This document shows, piece by piece, positions 10,344-21,924 of a stretch of 64,000 nt of DNA; position 1 is the stretch's first letter, and every line of letters begins with the position of its first letter. This DNA comes from Pelobates cultripes (Eukaryota > Chordata > Amphibia > Anura > Pelobatidae). The translations under genes were made by a program, and so were the position numbers. Where the stretch lies: contig OW240916.1 of assembly GCA_933207985.1 (NCBI GenBank), positions 137,606,122 through 137,670,121 on the forward strand. Direction: 5' to 3'. Under the pieces are notes generated by a model. That model was not told the DNA's origin and did no database searches. It saw only the letters and a list, made by a program, of their open reading frames with translations.

Positions 10344-12125
10344 CTGCAGAAAAATGATCAATAAAGATAAAGAAATTGCAGAAAATCATTTTCACAAACA
10401 ATGATCACAATATCATTATAGAAATCATTAGCATAAAAATGTACATAGCACTATGCATTGTAAAACTTAGCTATTTAACCCAAGCTTTTAGCACTAGAAT
10501 GCTATATAAACTCTTAAGTGATTATAGATAGCAAAAATATAGTAACATAGGTTGAAAAGAGACATGAGTCCATCATGTTCAGCATTTCTCACATCTGTTT
10601 TTTGCTGTTGATCCAAAAGAAGGTAAAAAACAGTTTGAAGCACTTTTGATTTTGCAACAAGCTAGGAAAAAATCCTTCTTAATACCAGAATGCCAGTCAG
10701 AATGTTATCCCTGAATATTCTGTTTTTGCAAATTTGCATCCTGTTGATGTTTAAACATCTGTATAGACTCTGATGAAACTACTCCTTTTTTCCAGTCTAA
10801 ACATGTGACCCTGTGTCCTATGTATTGTAGCATACCCTATGTAACATGTAGCATAATTCACTAATTAAGCAGTTTTCATGGCACAAACCATTTGACAGAA
10901 AATTTTGCCTTTAGCCCCATGCAATTTCTTATAGGAATATGCATCCTAAATAGTGCTGGATACATTCTATTATCAGATATGTATCATAAACATATGAGAG
11001 TTGCAAGTCAACTTGCCCATCCTTCAGTTGTACAGCTTGAATTTTTATTTGTAAGGCATCTGATGCTTCTACTTTAGAAGGGCTGGAGTGAGATAGGAAC
11101 ACAAATACACAATAAAACCTGCCACCTGCTAACTCCTTTTTATCATGATGGTAGGTGTGTTTCCTGGTGTTCCTAGTTTGGGAGACAAGCAGACAATGCT
11201 TTTGAGAATTTTCTAACCAACAAAAAAGGATGAAATAGAATGGAAAAAATAGAAATGTTGATAACTCCAAGTGTGTGATCTAATTTTTAGATTTTTTAAA
11301 TTTATTTATTAAGCAGGAAGGTGCATCACATGACTAAAGTCTTTACACTTGGAACAATCAATTGGTTATATGTTGCTTATAAATTTCTTGATGTGCACAT
11401 GTGCCCAGTGTTTACAGATAAGGATAAAATGTGACTTGGAAGACCTCAAGTACTATGCGGTAACATAGAAACAAATAATGTGACGGCAGATAAGAACCAT
11501 TCAGCCCATGCCCATCTAGTCTACCCATCAAGACATTATAATATTGGTAGTTACCCATGAGTGAACATGTTAGATCTGCACTATGTCACTTAACATCCAT
11601 GCCAAGCCATTCAAGAACCAGAGCAATTTTTAGTCTTGTAAAGTAAACACGATTTATTAGCTGTTTAATACTAACTACAGCAGCCTATTTATTTTATTAT
11701 TTCATTACACAAGTCGAGGTAAGTTTCTACCAACTTTCTCTGTATAACTTTTTAAAAGTGTAAGAATGGATAAATACAATTTATGTGCACTACATTTCCA
11801 GTGCCAACTTTATAAAAACTTAAGAGCATAATAAGAAATGACCTGCTTCTACTGTATTGCTTATAGTGATTATTTCTCATTAAGATAACGTACCTTGTTA
11901 CAAACACATTGGCCTCAATTAACTAGCTTTTCAAATTATTTAATACTGTTAGAAAAAAAGTTCCGAAAGATTTATCTACAGAATTCACAATTAAAGTCCA
12001 TGGAAATATTTCAGATAAATCATTTGGATTTTTTTCCTTACAGTATTGAATTGTTTGAAAAGCTTATTAAATTGATCCCCAATGTAAGAATCAATCATTT
12101 ATTGATGACTGATAACATTTTTTAC
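10344..12125. other. Intron with degenerate repeats and one MITE
   Basis: About 10535-10860 is a decayed dispersed repeat (GATCCAAAAGAAGGTAAAAA, AGCTAGGAAAAAATCCTTCTT) of a type common in frogs; class uncertain. About 11460-11600 is another short one (GTGACGGCAGATAAGAACC, GCCCATCTAGTCTACCCATC). The palindromic MITE at 11911-12077 is listed separately. Confidence 0.5.
11911..12077. mobile_element. Palindromic MITE next to a trpm3 donor site
   Basis: The left arm (CCTCAATTAACTAGCTTTTC ... GATTTATCT) is matched by an inverted right arm (AGATAAATCATTTGG ... GAAAAGCTTATTAAATTGA). A related half-copy lies at about 31725-31797. The right edge is 48 bases from the donor of exon 12126-12254. Confidence 0.75.
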
Positions 12126-12254
12126 CTCTCTCATTTTTTCTATTCCCAGGGTGAAAATGTATGAGATGACAAACCACTCCTGCGCTGATGGCCACCGATC
12201 CATTTTTACTAACACGATGTAGTTAAATAGCATGAGATATCCCATGTAGGCCAT
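12126..12254 (-). CDS. trpm3: trpm3 exon: end of S1, S2
   Basis: The exon has 43 whole codons. The acceptor follows an ACACACACAG run and the donor is GTAAAAAATG, an unusual one because it lacks G at +5. The protein starts [18 protein letters not shown], completing S1 begun in the previous exon. [20 protein letters not shown] is S2, and the exon ends KMRE, which joins ILMSEPG in the next exon. Confidence 0.96.
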
Positions 12255-12426
12255 CTGTGTGTGTAAAAAAAACAATGATGGCATTGTTAGGAAAAAGACA
12301 GAGGAAATGCATTCATCCAACAGTAAAACTTAAAATTCTTATTCTTAGAAAGTATTGAAAATGCTCAGTGTGTACTTCGAAACATTCACTTATAATAATA
12401 TTTAGTATCAGTATGATTTCAGCATG

Positions 12427-12533
12427 CAACCTCCAGCATTCTAGATATTGTGGACTACATCTCCCAGAATACTCTTACGGCCATAACGCTGGCAAAACAT
12501 CAAGTATGAAGTAGTCCACAACCGCTGGAGTGC
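12427..12533. repeat. Small palindromic repeat
   Basis: CCTCCAGCATTCTAGATATT...GTGGACTACAT faces ATGAAGTAGTCCACAACCGCTGGAGTGCC. The arms are imperfect inverted copies, typical of a short hAT-type MITE. Nothing else is recognised between 12255 and 12999. Confidence 0.6.
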
Positions 12534-13232
12534 CCTGCTCTAGAGAAATGAGTCACACACGTCTTTCAGCTGTATTTTCAGCTCTAAAATGACAGGAGGT
12601 CGGACAGAGGAGTCATAGTTAATGGAGAATTTTTACTTTTGGAAATTACACCATTGAATAAAACATTGAAAATAACCAATAACTTGCATGAATGGCAGAA
12701 AAGTCTACATTTCTAGTGATGATTGATGGTGAGCCAACGAGGTAAATAGAGTAGTGTGGATTTCTACATTTAAATTTATTTTTCAGATCCATTTTTTGCA
12801 ACAAATGTACAAATTTAAATGTAAGCATGTAAAAAATACAGTTTTAAAAGTTAAATGCATAATGTTGTGTTGGTGCCTGGAGTGTCTACTGTCTGCTTAT
12901 CACAGTACCACAATCTACCAAATGTGATTATAGGATTATAGTTTGAGGAGCCGCCATGCTTTTTGTGTTTAACTACTTTTGTGCATGAGTCAGCTGATGC
13001 TCTAGGCCAGGAGTAGGGAACCTTTTAGCAGCACTGTGCCGAAATAAGATTGCAATGTCGCATGCCGGTGTTCTATCAAATTTCCCTACACGTGAAAATC
13101 CCCTACCCTCGTCACTTCCGCTAAGGGGAATCAGCTGGATCCTGTGCTGCACATGCGTGCTAGCACTCCTGCTACTCCTCCACAGCAAGGTCCTGGAAGG
13201 TAAGCAAAACTAGTTTTACACTTTCATTATAG

Positions 13233-13505
13233 TTAGTGCATTCACTAAGCTTAGGACATGGAACATTTAGGGGTAATGTTAGGGTTCAAATTAGGGTTAG
13301 GATTAGGGACTTGTTCTTATTTAGTGATATTTCACATTGGGGGAATATCTATAAATAGTGATTTCTCACACTCTATTTTAACCCTTACCCCAAGGGTTAG
13401 GGTAAGAAAAGAGTGTGAGAGAGGTTAAAATAACTTACCTAACCATAATTTGAACCCTCACTTAACCCTAAATGTCCCGTGTGCATAAGCTTAGTGAATA
13501 CACTA
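13233..13505. repeat. Foldback sequence with TTAGGG-like bits
   Basis: TTAGTGCATTCACTAAGCTTA on the left is matched by an inverted TAAGCTTAGTGAATACACTAA on the right. Matching inner arms (TCTCACACTCTATTTTAACC and its inverse) meet near 13395. The GGGTTAGGG-like bits are part of these arms, not a telomeric array. Confidence 0.75.
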
Positions 13506-14598
13506 ACTCGTTTGGCTTCCAATATCATTTCTATGCAGATGACATGCAAATCTACCTGTCCTCTCCTGATCTCTGCCCGTCCCTCTTGACTAGTGTCTCT
13601 GACTGCCTCTCTGCTGTTTCTAACTGGATGGCTGCCCACTTCCTTAAACTAAATTTGACCAAAACTGAAATTCTGGTCTTTCCTCCCTCAAGTGTTGTTA
13701 CTCCTGTGTCTGTCTCCCTCCAAGTCAACGGTGCTACCATCAGCTCAACCATGCAGGCTCGCTGCCTAGGTGTTCTCTTTGACTCCGACCTCTCCTTCAA
13801 GCCTCATGTTCAATCTATCGCCAAATCCTGTCATTTCCATCTCAAAAACATTGCGCGCATCTGCCCCGCCTTAACGCCAGATACGACTAAGGTGTTGTTC
13901 CATTCCACTGTCCTTTCTCGCCTTGACTACTGTAATCCGCTTCTCAGTGGTCTTATGTGCTCCCAACTAGCACCGTTACAGTCCATAATGAATGCGGCGG
14001 CGAGGCTCATCTTCCGGTCCGCCCGCACCTCCCATGCCTCACCCTTCTGTCAGTCTCTACATTGGCTTCCTATAAAATATAGAGCTCAATTTAAAATTCC
14101 GGTTCTTGCTTTCAAATCTCTACATAATGCTGCTCCCACCTACCTATCCTCCCTTATACACAAGTATGTCCCGTCTAGGCCCTTACGATCTGCTGAAGAC
14201 TTACGTCTATATTCTGTCCATACTCCCACCTCTGATGCTCGCCTTCAAGATTTCTCAAGGGCTGCACCGTTCCTGTGGAACTCGCTTCCCTCCTCCGTTA
14301 GATGCTCACCCAGTCTCCACTCATTCAAAAAATCATTAAAAACCCACTTCTTCATAAAAGCGTATCAATTAAACTGTTAATAGCTCCTGACAGATTCCTC
14401 TTCTGCAACTGTCATTAGTCTAATACTATCCTTACCTTTTTGTGTCATTTTACCCCACTCCCTCTAGCATGTAAGCTCTGTTCCTGTGTGTCCAACTTGT
14501 CTGGTTACAACTACATGTCTGTTCGTTCACCCATTGTAAAGCGCTGCGGAATTTGACGGCGCTCTATAAATATCATAATAATAATAATAATAATATAA
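13506..14598 (+). pseudogene. L2-like LINE, 5'-truncated ORF2 (C-terminal RT)
   Basis: The reading frame runs uninterrupted to 14380, starting just before the reverse-transcriptase catalytic box (FYADDMQIYL). It continues through KLNLTKTEILVF, RCLGVLFDSDLSF, LHWLPIKYRAQFKI and the tail RAAPFLWNSLPSSVR. The 3' end has TGTAAAGCGCTGCGGAATTT and a short (AAT)n tail, as L2/CR1 elements do. Loss of the front part is ordinary 5' truncation at reverse transcription. It is the same family as the minus-strand copy at 21.9-25.1 kb. Confidence 0.85.
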
Positions 14599-15501
14599 TA
14601 AAAGTGTAAAACTAGTTTTACTTACCTTCCAGGACCTTGCTGTGGAGGAGTAGCAGGAGTGCTAGCACGCATGTGAAGCACGGGATCCAGCTGATTCCCC
14701 TCACCGGAAGTGACAAGGGTAGGTGATTTTCACGAGGTAGGGGAATTTGATAGAACACCGGTCCTATTTTTATTTTTTTATTTTTTATTGAGGTGCGAGG
14801 GTTGCCGTATTCCGCTTGTGGTATTTTTACTGCAATACAATGTATTGTTGTATTTGTGCGTATATGAGCTATTATATTCTATATGTTCATGAGTAGTTTG
14901 TGGTGTTGCATAACCAAGAATGTGGGCTGTGTATGGGGGCTGCTTGTGGAATTGTGTGTGTGGATGGATATGTCACATTGCGTATTTGGTAGTGTGTGAA
15001 GGGCTGTTTGGGGTATTGCATGTGAGAGGCTGCATGTAGTGTTGTGTGCATGTATGTGGATTGTCAGTGGTGTTGAGTTTGTGCAAATTGTGTGTTGTAT
15101 TTTTGTGTGGGCTGTTCGTATTATTTGTATGAGGGGAGGGTTATTCTGTAGCTCTGTGTATATCTAGCAGTGTGGGTGGCTTCCATGGGTTCCAATGGGG
15201 ACCAGGCTGCCCAGGTACAGGTCAAGGACAAGAGCAGCAATAGCAGCTACAGGCTACTCTACTACACTGTGGATTTCCATTCACAAGTGCTGGGAGGAAG
15301 TGATCTGAGATTACGTGCTGCAATGCATAAATTGAGGATTGTCCTTCACCACCTTTTCGTATTAGCAGATATCGGAAGTTTCACTGGGACTCCTGAAAGG
15401 CCAGAGCCTGTTTGGCTCTAGCAGCCGCGAGTGCCGTGGAAAGACACCTCGAGTGCCGTACATGGCACTCGTGCCATAGGTTGCCTACCCCTGCTCTAGG
15501 C

Positions 15502-16365
15502 CCTTGTACTCCAAGAGCTGGCTTGGTGGTCAACTTAGCTCCCCCCTGGGGGCGTTCGCCTGTGAGCTAAGGCAGAGTATGTTCCTACTCTGCCAAAATA
15601 CAGTGTCCAGGGGGAGAATGGAGATGGGGGTGTTGAAGGAGCTGTAATCTTCATGATCTTCCAGCACTGCTCCCTCATGCACCTTGAGCCGTGTTATGGC
15701 CCTTACTCCAGTCCCAGCATCAGTAAACAGCACAAAAGGTAGTAGTGCTGCCAGTGCACGAAGATTACACAAGCCCTTCACTGAACTCCAGGGGAAAGAC
15801 ACAAAAGGTAGGGAGGCTGGACGGACTTAAATAAACATAATTTAAAAAGTATTTTGAGTGTGTGTTGCAGAATGTGCTTATGTCGGTCAGTGAGTGTGTG
15901 TCTGTCAGTGAATGTGTGTGTGTCTGTCAGTGAGTGTGTGTTGCTGAGTGCACTAAGTGGTGGGATTAATCTCCATTTGCATGCTTTGTAGTGCTGTGGC
16001 TCATTTCATTTAAATTTTTGTCTTTTGAAGGTTTTTTGGATGGTAGCCTTGTGAGCCTGTACCTAGGCTTCTCTACTAGAAGTGCTGGATGAGTGTATAG
16101 CTAAATAGTGCTGGATAAATTGTTCATCAACAGTTTAAACCCTAAAGGTTAGCCAGTGTCAGGGAAATCCTGGTACCATAACAAATTCTGATTAAATTCT
16201 TATGATGCATGGACTGTTAATTTAGGCTAAAGTTGTTTTGTTGCTTAGAATACAAATTTAACTAGACTCTCTTACTCATCATTTATAATTTAATTTGGTA
16301 AACTACTGGACTTTAAGTATGATCTAGGCTTGATAATTTTTACTAATTGAAGTTCTAGAACTTAC
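15502..16365. other. Intron sequence
   Basis: A GT-rich imperfect microsatellite lies near 15855-15950 (GTGTGTCTGTCAGTGA). No exon or clear element is recognised elsewhere. Confidence 0.5.
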
Positions 16366-16503
16366 TGTATAGAACCAGAATTTAACAATTGGAGCATTAT
16401 AAAATTCATAGATTTTTCTTCCAAGAGGAATTAAGCGATGTCTTGGGTGATCGTCATCATCTTTCTTTCTAGATGAATCCCCGTTGCCTCTAGCCAGCAT
16501 TGC
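16366..16503 (-). CDS. trpm3: trpm3 exon: pre-S1 linker and start of S1
   Basis: The exon has 46 whole codons between acceptor TTTTTTGCAG and donor GTAAGTTCTAG. It begins [20 protein letters not shown], a charged cytoplasmic linker, then [20 protein letters not shown] and FWFYT, the first part of S1. The upstream intron, from 16504 to 47439, is 30.9 kb and holds most of the mobile DNA of the window. Confidence 0.96.
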
Positions 16504-18340
16504 CTGCAAAAAAGTTCAGCAATATCATCATTTTTGTGATTATTATCTACCATAATTTTGTAATTTCTCAAACATGAGTTCCATGCTACTATGGAATTCA
16601 CTGAATTCATGGATTTTTTCTACAACTAAGAAAACTTGTTGAGTGCAAGGTTGTCAGCAACTGTCTTAATATATAATTTACATTAATGATCTAGGTAAGC
16701 TAAACAATAGGTTCAACAGAAACAATATGTATATAACAATGTATATGCAATAAAATAGTGGCAACTTTATTTTACGCACACAAAACCATGCCAGGAAGGC
16801 TTAATTTAACCACAAACACAGTGTTTTAAAAAGATGCTAGTTTTGGTTGCAGTAACCGTTTAAATGATATTCCCTAGGCTCGAATATTTATTGGGGAAAC
16901 TTGGTAATGGTTCACTATTCATCCACTTAGTATGTATATAGGTAGGGTGAAATAAATTAAAAGCCATAATGCAAAAATACAGTTTGGCTAGTCCTGTGGT
17001 CACTGAACCAAAGGATACCAAGTTCCTTAGTTTGGGTTATATTACTTGTCACACCTCCCCACAACACTTTGCGATACAGTGCAACATTTTGGTGTCATAT
17101 TTGGCATGCACTAAACCAAGTAGTCACTGTTATACTCAAAATTATGCTTGCTTGATTAAAGTATCTCAGCAATTCTGGCATGTCATATTATACTCAACCA
17201 TCCCTCAGTAATAATAATAAGCTAAGGTCATGGTCTACTGGCTAAGTTGGATTTGTGTGTTGTGTGCCAGATTCAATACCTATATGACCAGAGGGTGCCT
17301 AATCTGGACCTATAAACAAAAGTTGCACCACACCACTCTATCCAATATGGGACACAGAGATGCCCAGGCCTCTGGTCACAAGTAGTAAAGTCACTCTTTA
17401 GTGGCTCCATGTCCCCAGAGCCCTAGTTACCAGGCCTTAAAACCTGCCATGAGAAAACAAGTATTAGGGAGGGGAGCAGTAAAATCTATTAAACTAGATA
17501 TACATACACATTTTAAAAAGATCTGCAGTTATGTTGTTTGAAAACCTGACAAGATGGGGCTACGACTAGGAATCCTCTGGCCTTACATTGAGTAAGGTTT
17601 AATAGGACCAAAGGAATTTGACACATTTTAGCACTAAGGGTTTTAACACAAGAGGACTGGGCACATGGGCATCCGCAATAATTTTTTTCAAGGGAGGGAG
17701 GGGGGGGGGGAACAATTGTAATGACATCCATGCTCAGCCACTTTTTGACAGTGTCATAAGGGGAGGGGCTTGGTCATTGCACCCATAAAGTGCAAGCATG
17801 CAAAGGGTTGAGAAACATGCAAAATCGTATTAGAAAAATCAAGTTCAAGAACCAGCTCAGGCCCATATATCTTTCTTGTTATTTGTTTATTGGTTTTATT
17901 TCCCTACATGAATAAGTCTGTCTTATCTCTGTAATTTTCAATCTTACTCTTTGTCTTTCCGTAAATTACCCTTAAATCAAATGTCCATAGATGCATCTTC
18001 CCCATCCCTTAGCCCATCTGACCCTAATATATATCTCTCTCCCACAGTCTGATATTTAAACTTACCCAGTCCAGCAAAGCACCCAGAGCTCAATCAGCTG
18101 TTCCACTGCCATTTGCAACAGGTAGCCTTCTGGAAGACTGTTTCCCCTCCCACCCTACACCTCGCCCACCCACCCCAAGCTCATTTCCTCATTTATAGAT
18201 AGTCTCCCACACAACTTTCATTCTCCTGAAATGACAGGTGCAAACACTGATCAGCACACCCTTCCAATCTCTTAACCCTATAGAATACATACCCTCTCTC
18301 AAATAGCTATATATCACACAAATATTATATACTTTTATTG
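16504..18340. other. Start of the 31-kb intron, little recognised
   Basis: No exon, coding element or clear repeat boundary is seen. There is a poly-G stretch near 17696-17710. From about 18050 the sequence becomes C-rich and may be the 5' untranslated part of the LINE that follows. Confidence 0.45.
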
Positions 18341-18523
18341 AATTTTTAATTTTAGTTTTTCACTATTTGTGTTTCATTTTCATCTACACACCTCATACCA
18401 CTAACCTGAATCCAAATATGAATATACTGTTTTTCTTAATAACCCTTTTCTCCCTACAATTTTGTTCACATCACTACCGCCAAAAGCACACATCTCAAAC
18501 CGGAAAACAAATTATCAAGCACA

Positions 18524-19348
18524 ATGGCCTGCTCTGTTGCTGTAACTTATCTGCTGAGTGCTGGTATAGACAGAGTTATAAAAAATAGCCCTCCTACCCC
18601 CACCTCACAAAATTATAAGGTATCCCATTTACGATATGGCCAAACAAAAATGATGTCCAAATTCCTATTTCTTATGGTACTTGCCCTTGCAAATGATGTG
18701 GAGCCTAACCCTGGTCCCCCAGCTAATTCTAATCCTAATCTCCCCACTAAAAAAGGCCTCTCTTTTGTGCAATGCAACATCCGTAGTTTACTCCCTAAAC
18801 TAGATGCACTGCAAGCCTGGTGTTCCTATTACAAACCAAAAATCATTGTGCTCTCAGAATCATGGTTAACAACTAATATACCAGACTCTGCCATTGCAAT
18901 ACAGGGTTTTTCATGTTTTAGAAATGACAGAGCAAAGAGAGGAGGAGGAATTGTTATTTATGTTGACAATTCCATAAAGTTTACCCCCTTACAAAACTTT
19001 AGCCCTCCTGCCACCTTTGATTTTCTTTCTGGCATAATTGAGATCCCGTGCAGTAAATCAATCATTGTTGCAGGAATCTACCGCCCACCTAGCTCCCCAG
19101 TGCATTCCCTATCTGACATAGCACATCTCCTGAGTGAAACCATAGCTCAAAACCTAAAAATTGAACTGTTGGTCTTTGGAGATTTTAATATTGATTGGCT
19201 GAATCCTAAAAATAATAGTTCTTACTCGCTGTTTATGACTTTGCAGCTAATACAATTAATCTACTCCCCAACTCGCATAAACATTAAAGCCATAACCATA
19301 CCCTACTCGATTGGATTCTGTCCACTTCTCCTGTCAGAATCCAGGTAG
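18524..19348 (+). pseudogene. LINE ORF2 N-terminus: leader, 2A motif, APE endonuclease
   Basis: The frame gives 274 residues. A hydrophobic run (KFLFLMVLALA) after Met43/Met44 is followed at once by DVEPNPGP (18695-18718), the exact 2A consensus D-V-E-x-N-P-G-P. The endonuclease follows with FVQCNIRSL (Asn), VLSESWL (Glu), GGGIVIYV, AGIYRPPSS and VFGDFNIDW (Asp/Asn). After a frameshift near 19300 the SDH motif is read as SDRC, so the catalytic histidine is lost. The 2A motif would make the ribosome skip between Gly and Pro, releasing the leader. Confidence 0.8.
18695..18718 (+). other. 2A-like ribosome-skipping motif (DVEPNPGP)
   Basis: These codons read Asp-Val-Glu-Pro-Asn-Pro-Gly-Pro, matching every fixed residue of the 2A consensus. 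2A-like sequences are known in some APE-type LINEs, for example of sea urchins. Skipping would occur between 18715 and 18716. The hydrophobic run just before it resembles a signal sequence, so the leader might also be secreted. That is inference. Confidence 0.75.
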
Positions 19349-20046
19349 CAGGTGTTCTCCCTAACTGTTTCAGTGATCGCTGTTTAGTGTACTGCATGCG
19401 CAAAATAAAGGCTACTAAATCCTCTCCCAAGGTTAAAATCATCAGGTCCTTCAAAAAATGTAATCTTGAATCCTTTCTTAATGACATCAAGAACCTCCCA
19501 TGACACAGATTAAACATTATCCCAGATCTAGACTGTGCAGTTGAATTCTTTCAGTCTGAACTCCTACAAGTTTGGAATTTGCAAGGCCTGCTGCGTAAGG
19601 TGAGAGTAAAAGGAGCACATATGAACTTGATCACACCTGACCTCTTCCAAATGTACCAGTTTCAGGATTCATTGAAGTCAAAGTTAAAACATACTGGCTC
19701 TATGAACAGTGGCGAAATATATGCACAAATATTTCTGTAAAAATCTGAACAATAACCTATCAAACCCTAGAAACTTTTGGAAAGTTATAAATAAATTACA
19801 AACGCCCCCAATCCTCTCCCAACCCTCCACTGTCAACGTGGACAACCAAACCCTGCATTTTCCCTTAGATGTAGCAAATGCCCTTAACAATTATTTTGTC
19901 GGATGCTCCACAACCCTGATTGCCAAGCTAATAAATGACACACATCCTGAAACTACAAATGTGGATCAGGCCCCACTAAATTTGCAAAGACCCAATATAG
20001 ACAAGTTCATTTTTAGACCTGTACCTATTAGTGTCATTAAAATCTA

Positions 20047-21094
20047 AATCTAAATCTAATTAATAATCTAAAAATGAAAAACCAGTCTGGACCTGATCAA
20101 ATACCAGCAATGTTGTTGAAGCTCAGTGCGCCAGCAATTGCTAAACCTGTCACAGCCCTAATTAACGAATCCTTGGTGTCTGGATACATGCCCAAACTTT
20201 GGAAGACTGCAAGGGTAGTGCCTATCCATAAAAGTGGTGACACTTTGGTTTCTAACTATCGCCCAATATCATTGCTTTTAGTATTGTCAAAAATGCGTCC
20301 ATACGCAACTATGTGAGTAGTACCAACAATCTAACTCTCTGACCCCTGATCAATCGGGTTTTCGCCCAATCACTCCACTACAACTGCTCTCTTAAAAGTT
20401 TGCAATGACATCCAAACTGGCATGGAACAAGGAGACATAAGTGGAGCTATTTTCCTTGATTTGGCAAAGGGCTTTGACACAGTAGACCCCGACATTCTAC
20501 TGCACAAACAAAAAAACTCAGGTATTGGTGACTGTCCGCTAACCTGGTTTCGATCATATGTATCGGATTGCTCACAGTATGTGTCCGTTTCTGACAGTGA
20601 TTCCCTCCCTCTCCCAGTCACGTGTGGAGTTCCCCAAGGTTCCATTCTCGGCCCCCTACTATTCACATTATTTATAAATGATCTGCCTAATGTCTGCAAA
20701 TCTTCAAATGTACACATATACGCAGATGACAGTAATCTATGCAAGCAAATCCAATCTACCGCAGCTTGAGGCTGTGCTCCAAGACCAGTTTACAGAGGTA
20801 GAAAAGTGAATAGCAGATAACAAACTCTTCCTAAACACTGACAAAACTGTCACAATGATCTCTGGAACAGTACCTAAATTACACAAATTACACAATTCCC
20901 ATCTATCCATCAACACAAATTCAAAAAGCACACTGACCGCAGTTCACTCTTTCAAATACTTGGGTATGCTGTTCGACAATCTATCTTTTGGCCTCCACAT
21001 AGAAAAACTTGCATCTAAACTTTATCCAAAACTAGGTGCCCTGTACAGAAACAAATCCTGCCTAAGCCCTACAGTAAAGGAAAACTATAACTGA
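20047..21094 (+). pseudogene. LINE reverse transcriptase, broken
   Basis: Frame fragments at 20074-20316, 20422-20769 and 20855-21094 carry [58 protein letters not shown] and IYADDSNL. The catalytic DD of YADD is intact. Shifts near 20310 and 20780 and the lack of a continuous frame make it inactive. It belongs to the same element as the 2A-bearing endonuclease upstream. Confidence 0.8.
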
Positions 21095-21394
21095 ATTATA
21101 AAAATAAAAATGTAGAATCTGCATTTGGTGTTACATTTGGCCACAGCAATAGGTGTTATGCACAGCACCAGATTGTACCCACAGCACTTTTCACATCACA
21201 GCACCAGATTGCACCCACAGTGCCAGGTTTCACTTGCCACAGCACCAGATTGCAAATGATGCTATTGCCACATCAATAGGTAACATACACAGCAGTTACT
21301 ACAGTTACTACAATACAGTCTGTGTGTCTCAATCCCCCCCAACCCCTCCATGTGTCTTATTCCCCCCAGCCCCTCCTTGTGTCTCATCTCCCCC

Positions 21395-21500
21395 AGCCCC
21401 TTCATGTGACTCATTCAACTTCCAGCCCCTTCATGTGACTCATTCAACTTCCAGCCCCTTCATGTGACTCATTCAACTTCCAGCCCCTTCATGTTACTCA
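21395..21500. repeat. 28-bp minisatellite
   Basis: The unit CCAGCCCCTTCATGTGACTC plus ATTCAACTT is repeated about three times almost exactly. Looser variants (CCCTCCATGTGTCTCATT) extend over about 21310-21600. Confidence 0.85.
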
Positions 21501-21807
21501 TTCCACCCCTAGCCCTTCCATGTGTCTCATTCACATTTTAGCCCCTCCATGTGTCTCATTTCCCACTCCCGTGCCCCTCCATGTGTCTTCCCCCCTTCCT
21601 GTGCCTGCTGACCTCCAAGTAGCATGGCAGAGTGGACCGTGGTAGAGTATCTTCTGTTTCCTCTTCCCGGCTTGGCCACACTACATGTATTGACTGGCGG
21701 GAAGGGAAACACTTTGCTGTGTGCTCCCTTCTTCCAGTCACCCAGACATTGCGCCATGAGCGGATCCTGAGCCTAATATTGGGAGAGGCACTGAATGTTA
21801 AAAACTG

Positions 21808-21816
<9 letters not shown>

Positions 21817-21891
<75 letters not shown>
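21817..21891. repeat. (TA)n microsatellite
   Basis: A long, almost pure TA run, close to the 3' tail of the minus-strand L2. Open frames of alternating Ile/Tyr here are artefacts. Confidence 0.95.
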
Positions 21892-21896
<5 letters not shown>

Positions 21897-21924
21897 ATAT
21901 AGGGTGGCCGTAAGTCCTTATCCA

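Larger units (their letters stand above)
13065..14761. repeat. Inverted arms of about 160 bp inside the hAT element
   Basis: CCGGTGTTCTATCAAATTTC at 13065 reappears inverted, ending at 14761. AAACTAGTTTTACACTTT at about 13207-13224 is matched at 14600-14618. The original element was a palindrome later split by insertions. Confidence 0.85.
13008..15493. mobile_element. Composite hAT element with exact 8-bp TSD
   Basis: CTCTAGGC occurs at 13000-13007 and again at 15494-15501, an exact 8-bp duplication. The ends are CAGGAGTAGGGAACCT and, inverted, CAGGGGTAGGCAACCT. Inside are inverted arms at 13065-13224 and 14600-14761, and between them a second foldback (about 13233-13505) and an L2 LINE fragment (13506-14598). 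There is no transposase, so it is non-autonomous. The 14762-15420 part is GT-rich and non-coding. Confidence 0.85.
18350..21100 (+). mobile_element. CR1/L2-group LINE with 2A-like motif, decayed
   Basis: One LINE copy reads along the plus strand: N-terminal leader with a 2A-like motif, APE endonuclease (to about 19420), linker, reverse transcriptase (about 20050-20800) and the start of the C-terminal region to 21094. Several frameshifts and stops break it. The order and the endonuclease type place it in the CR1/L2/Rex group; the exact clade is uncertain. Neither a clear 3' tail nor an ORF1 is seen. Confidence 0.8.

Noticed and set aside
13265..13470. TTAGGG-like runs suggesting interstitial telomere repeats
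   Set aside because: Only a few irregular units, and they form the arms of a foldback rather than a tandem array.
18524..19348. A host endonuclease/exonuclease/phosphatase-family gene
   Set aside because: The endonuclease is followed by reverse-transcriptase motifs in order, so it is part of a LINE.
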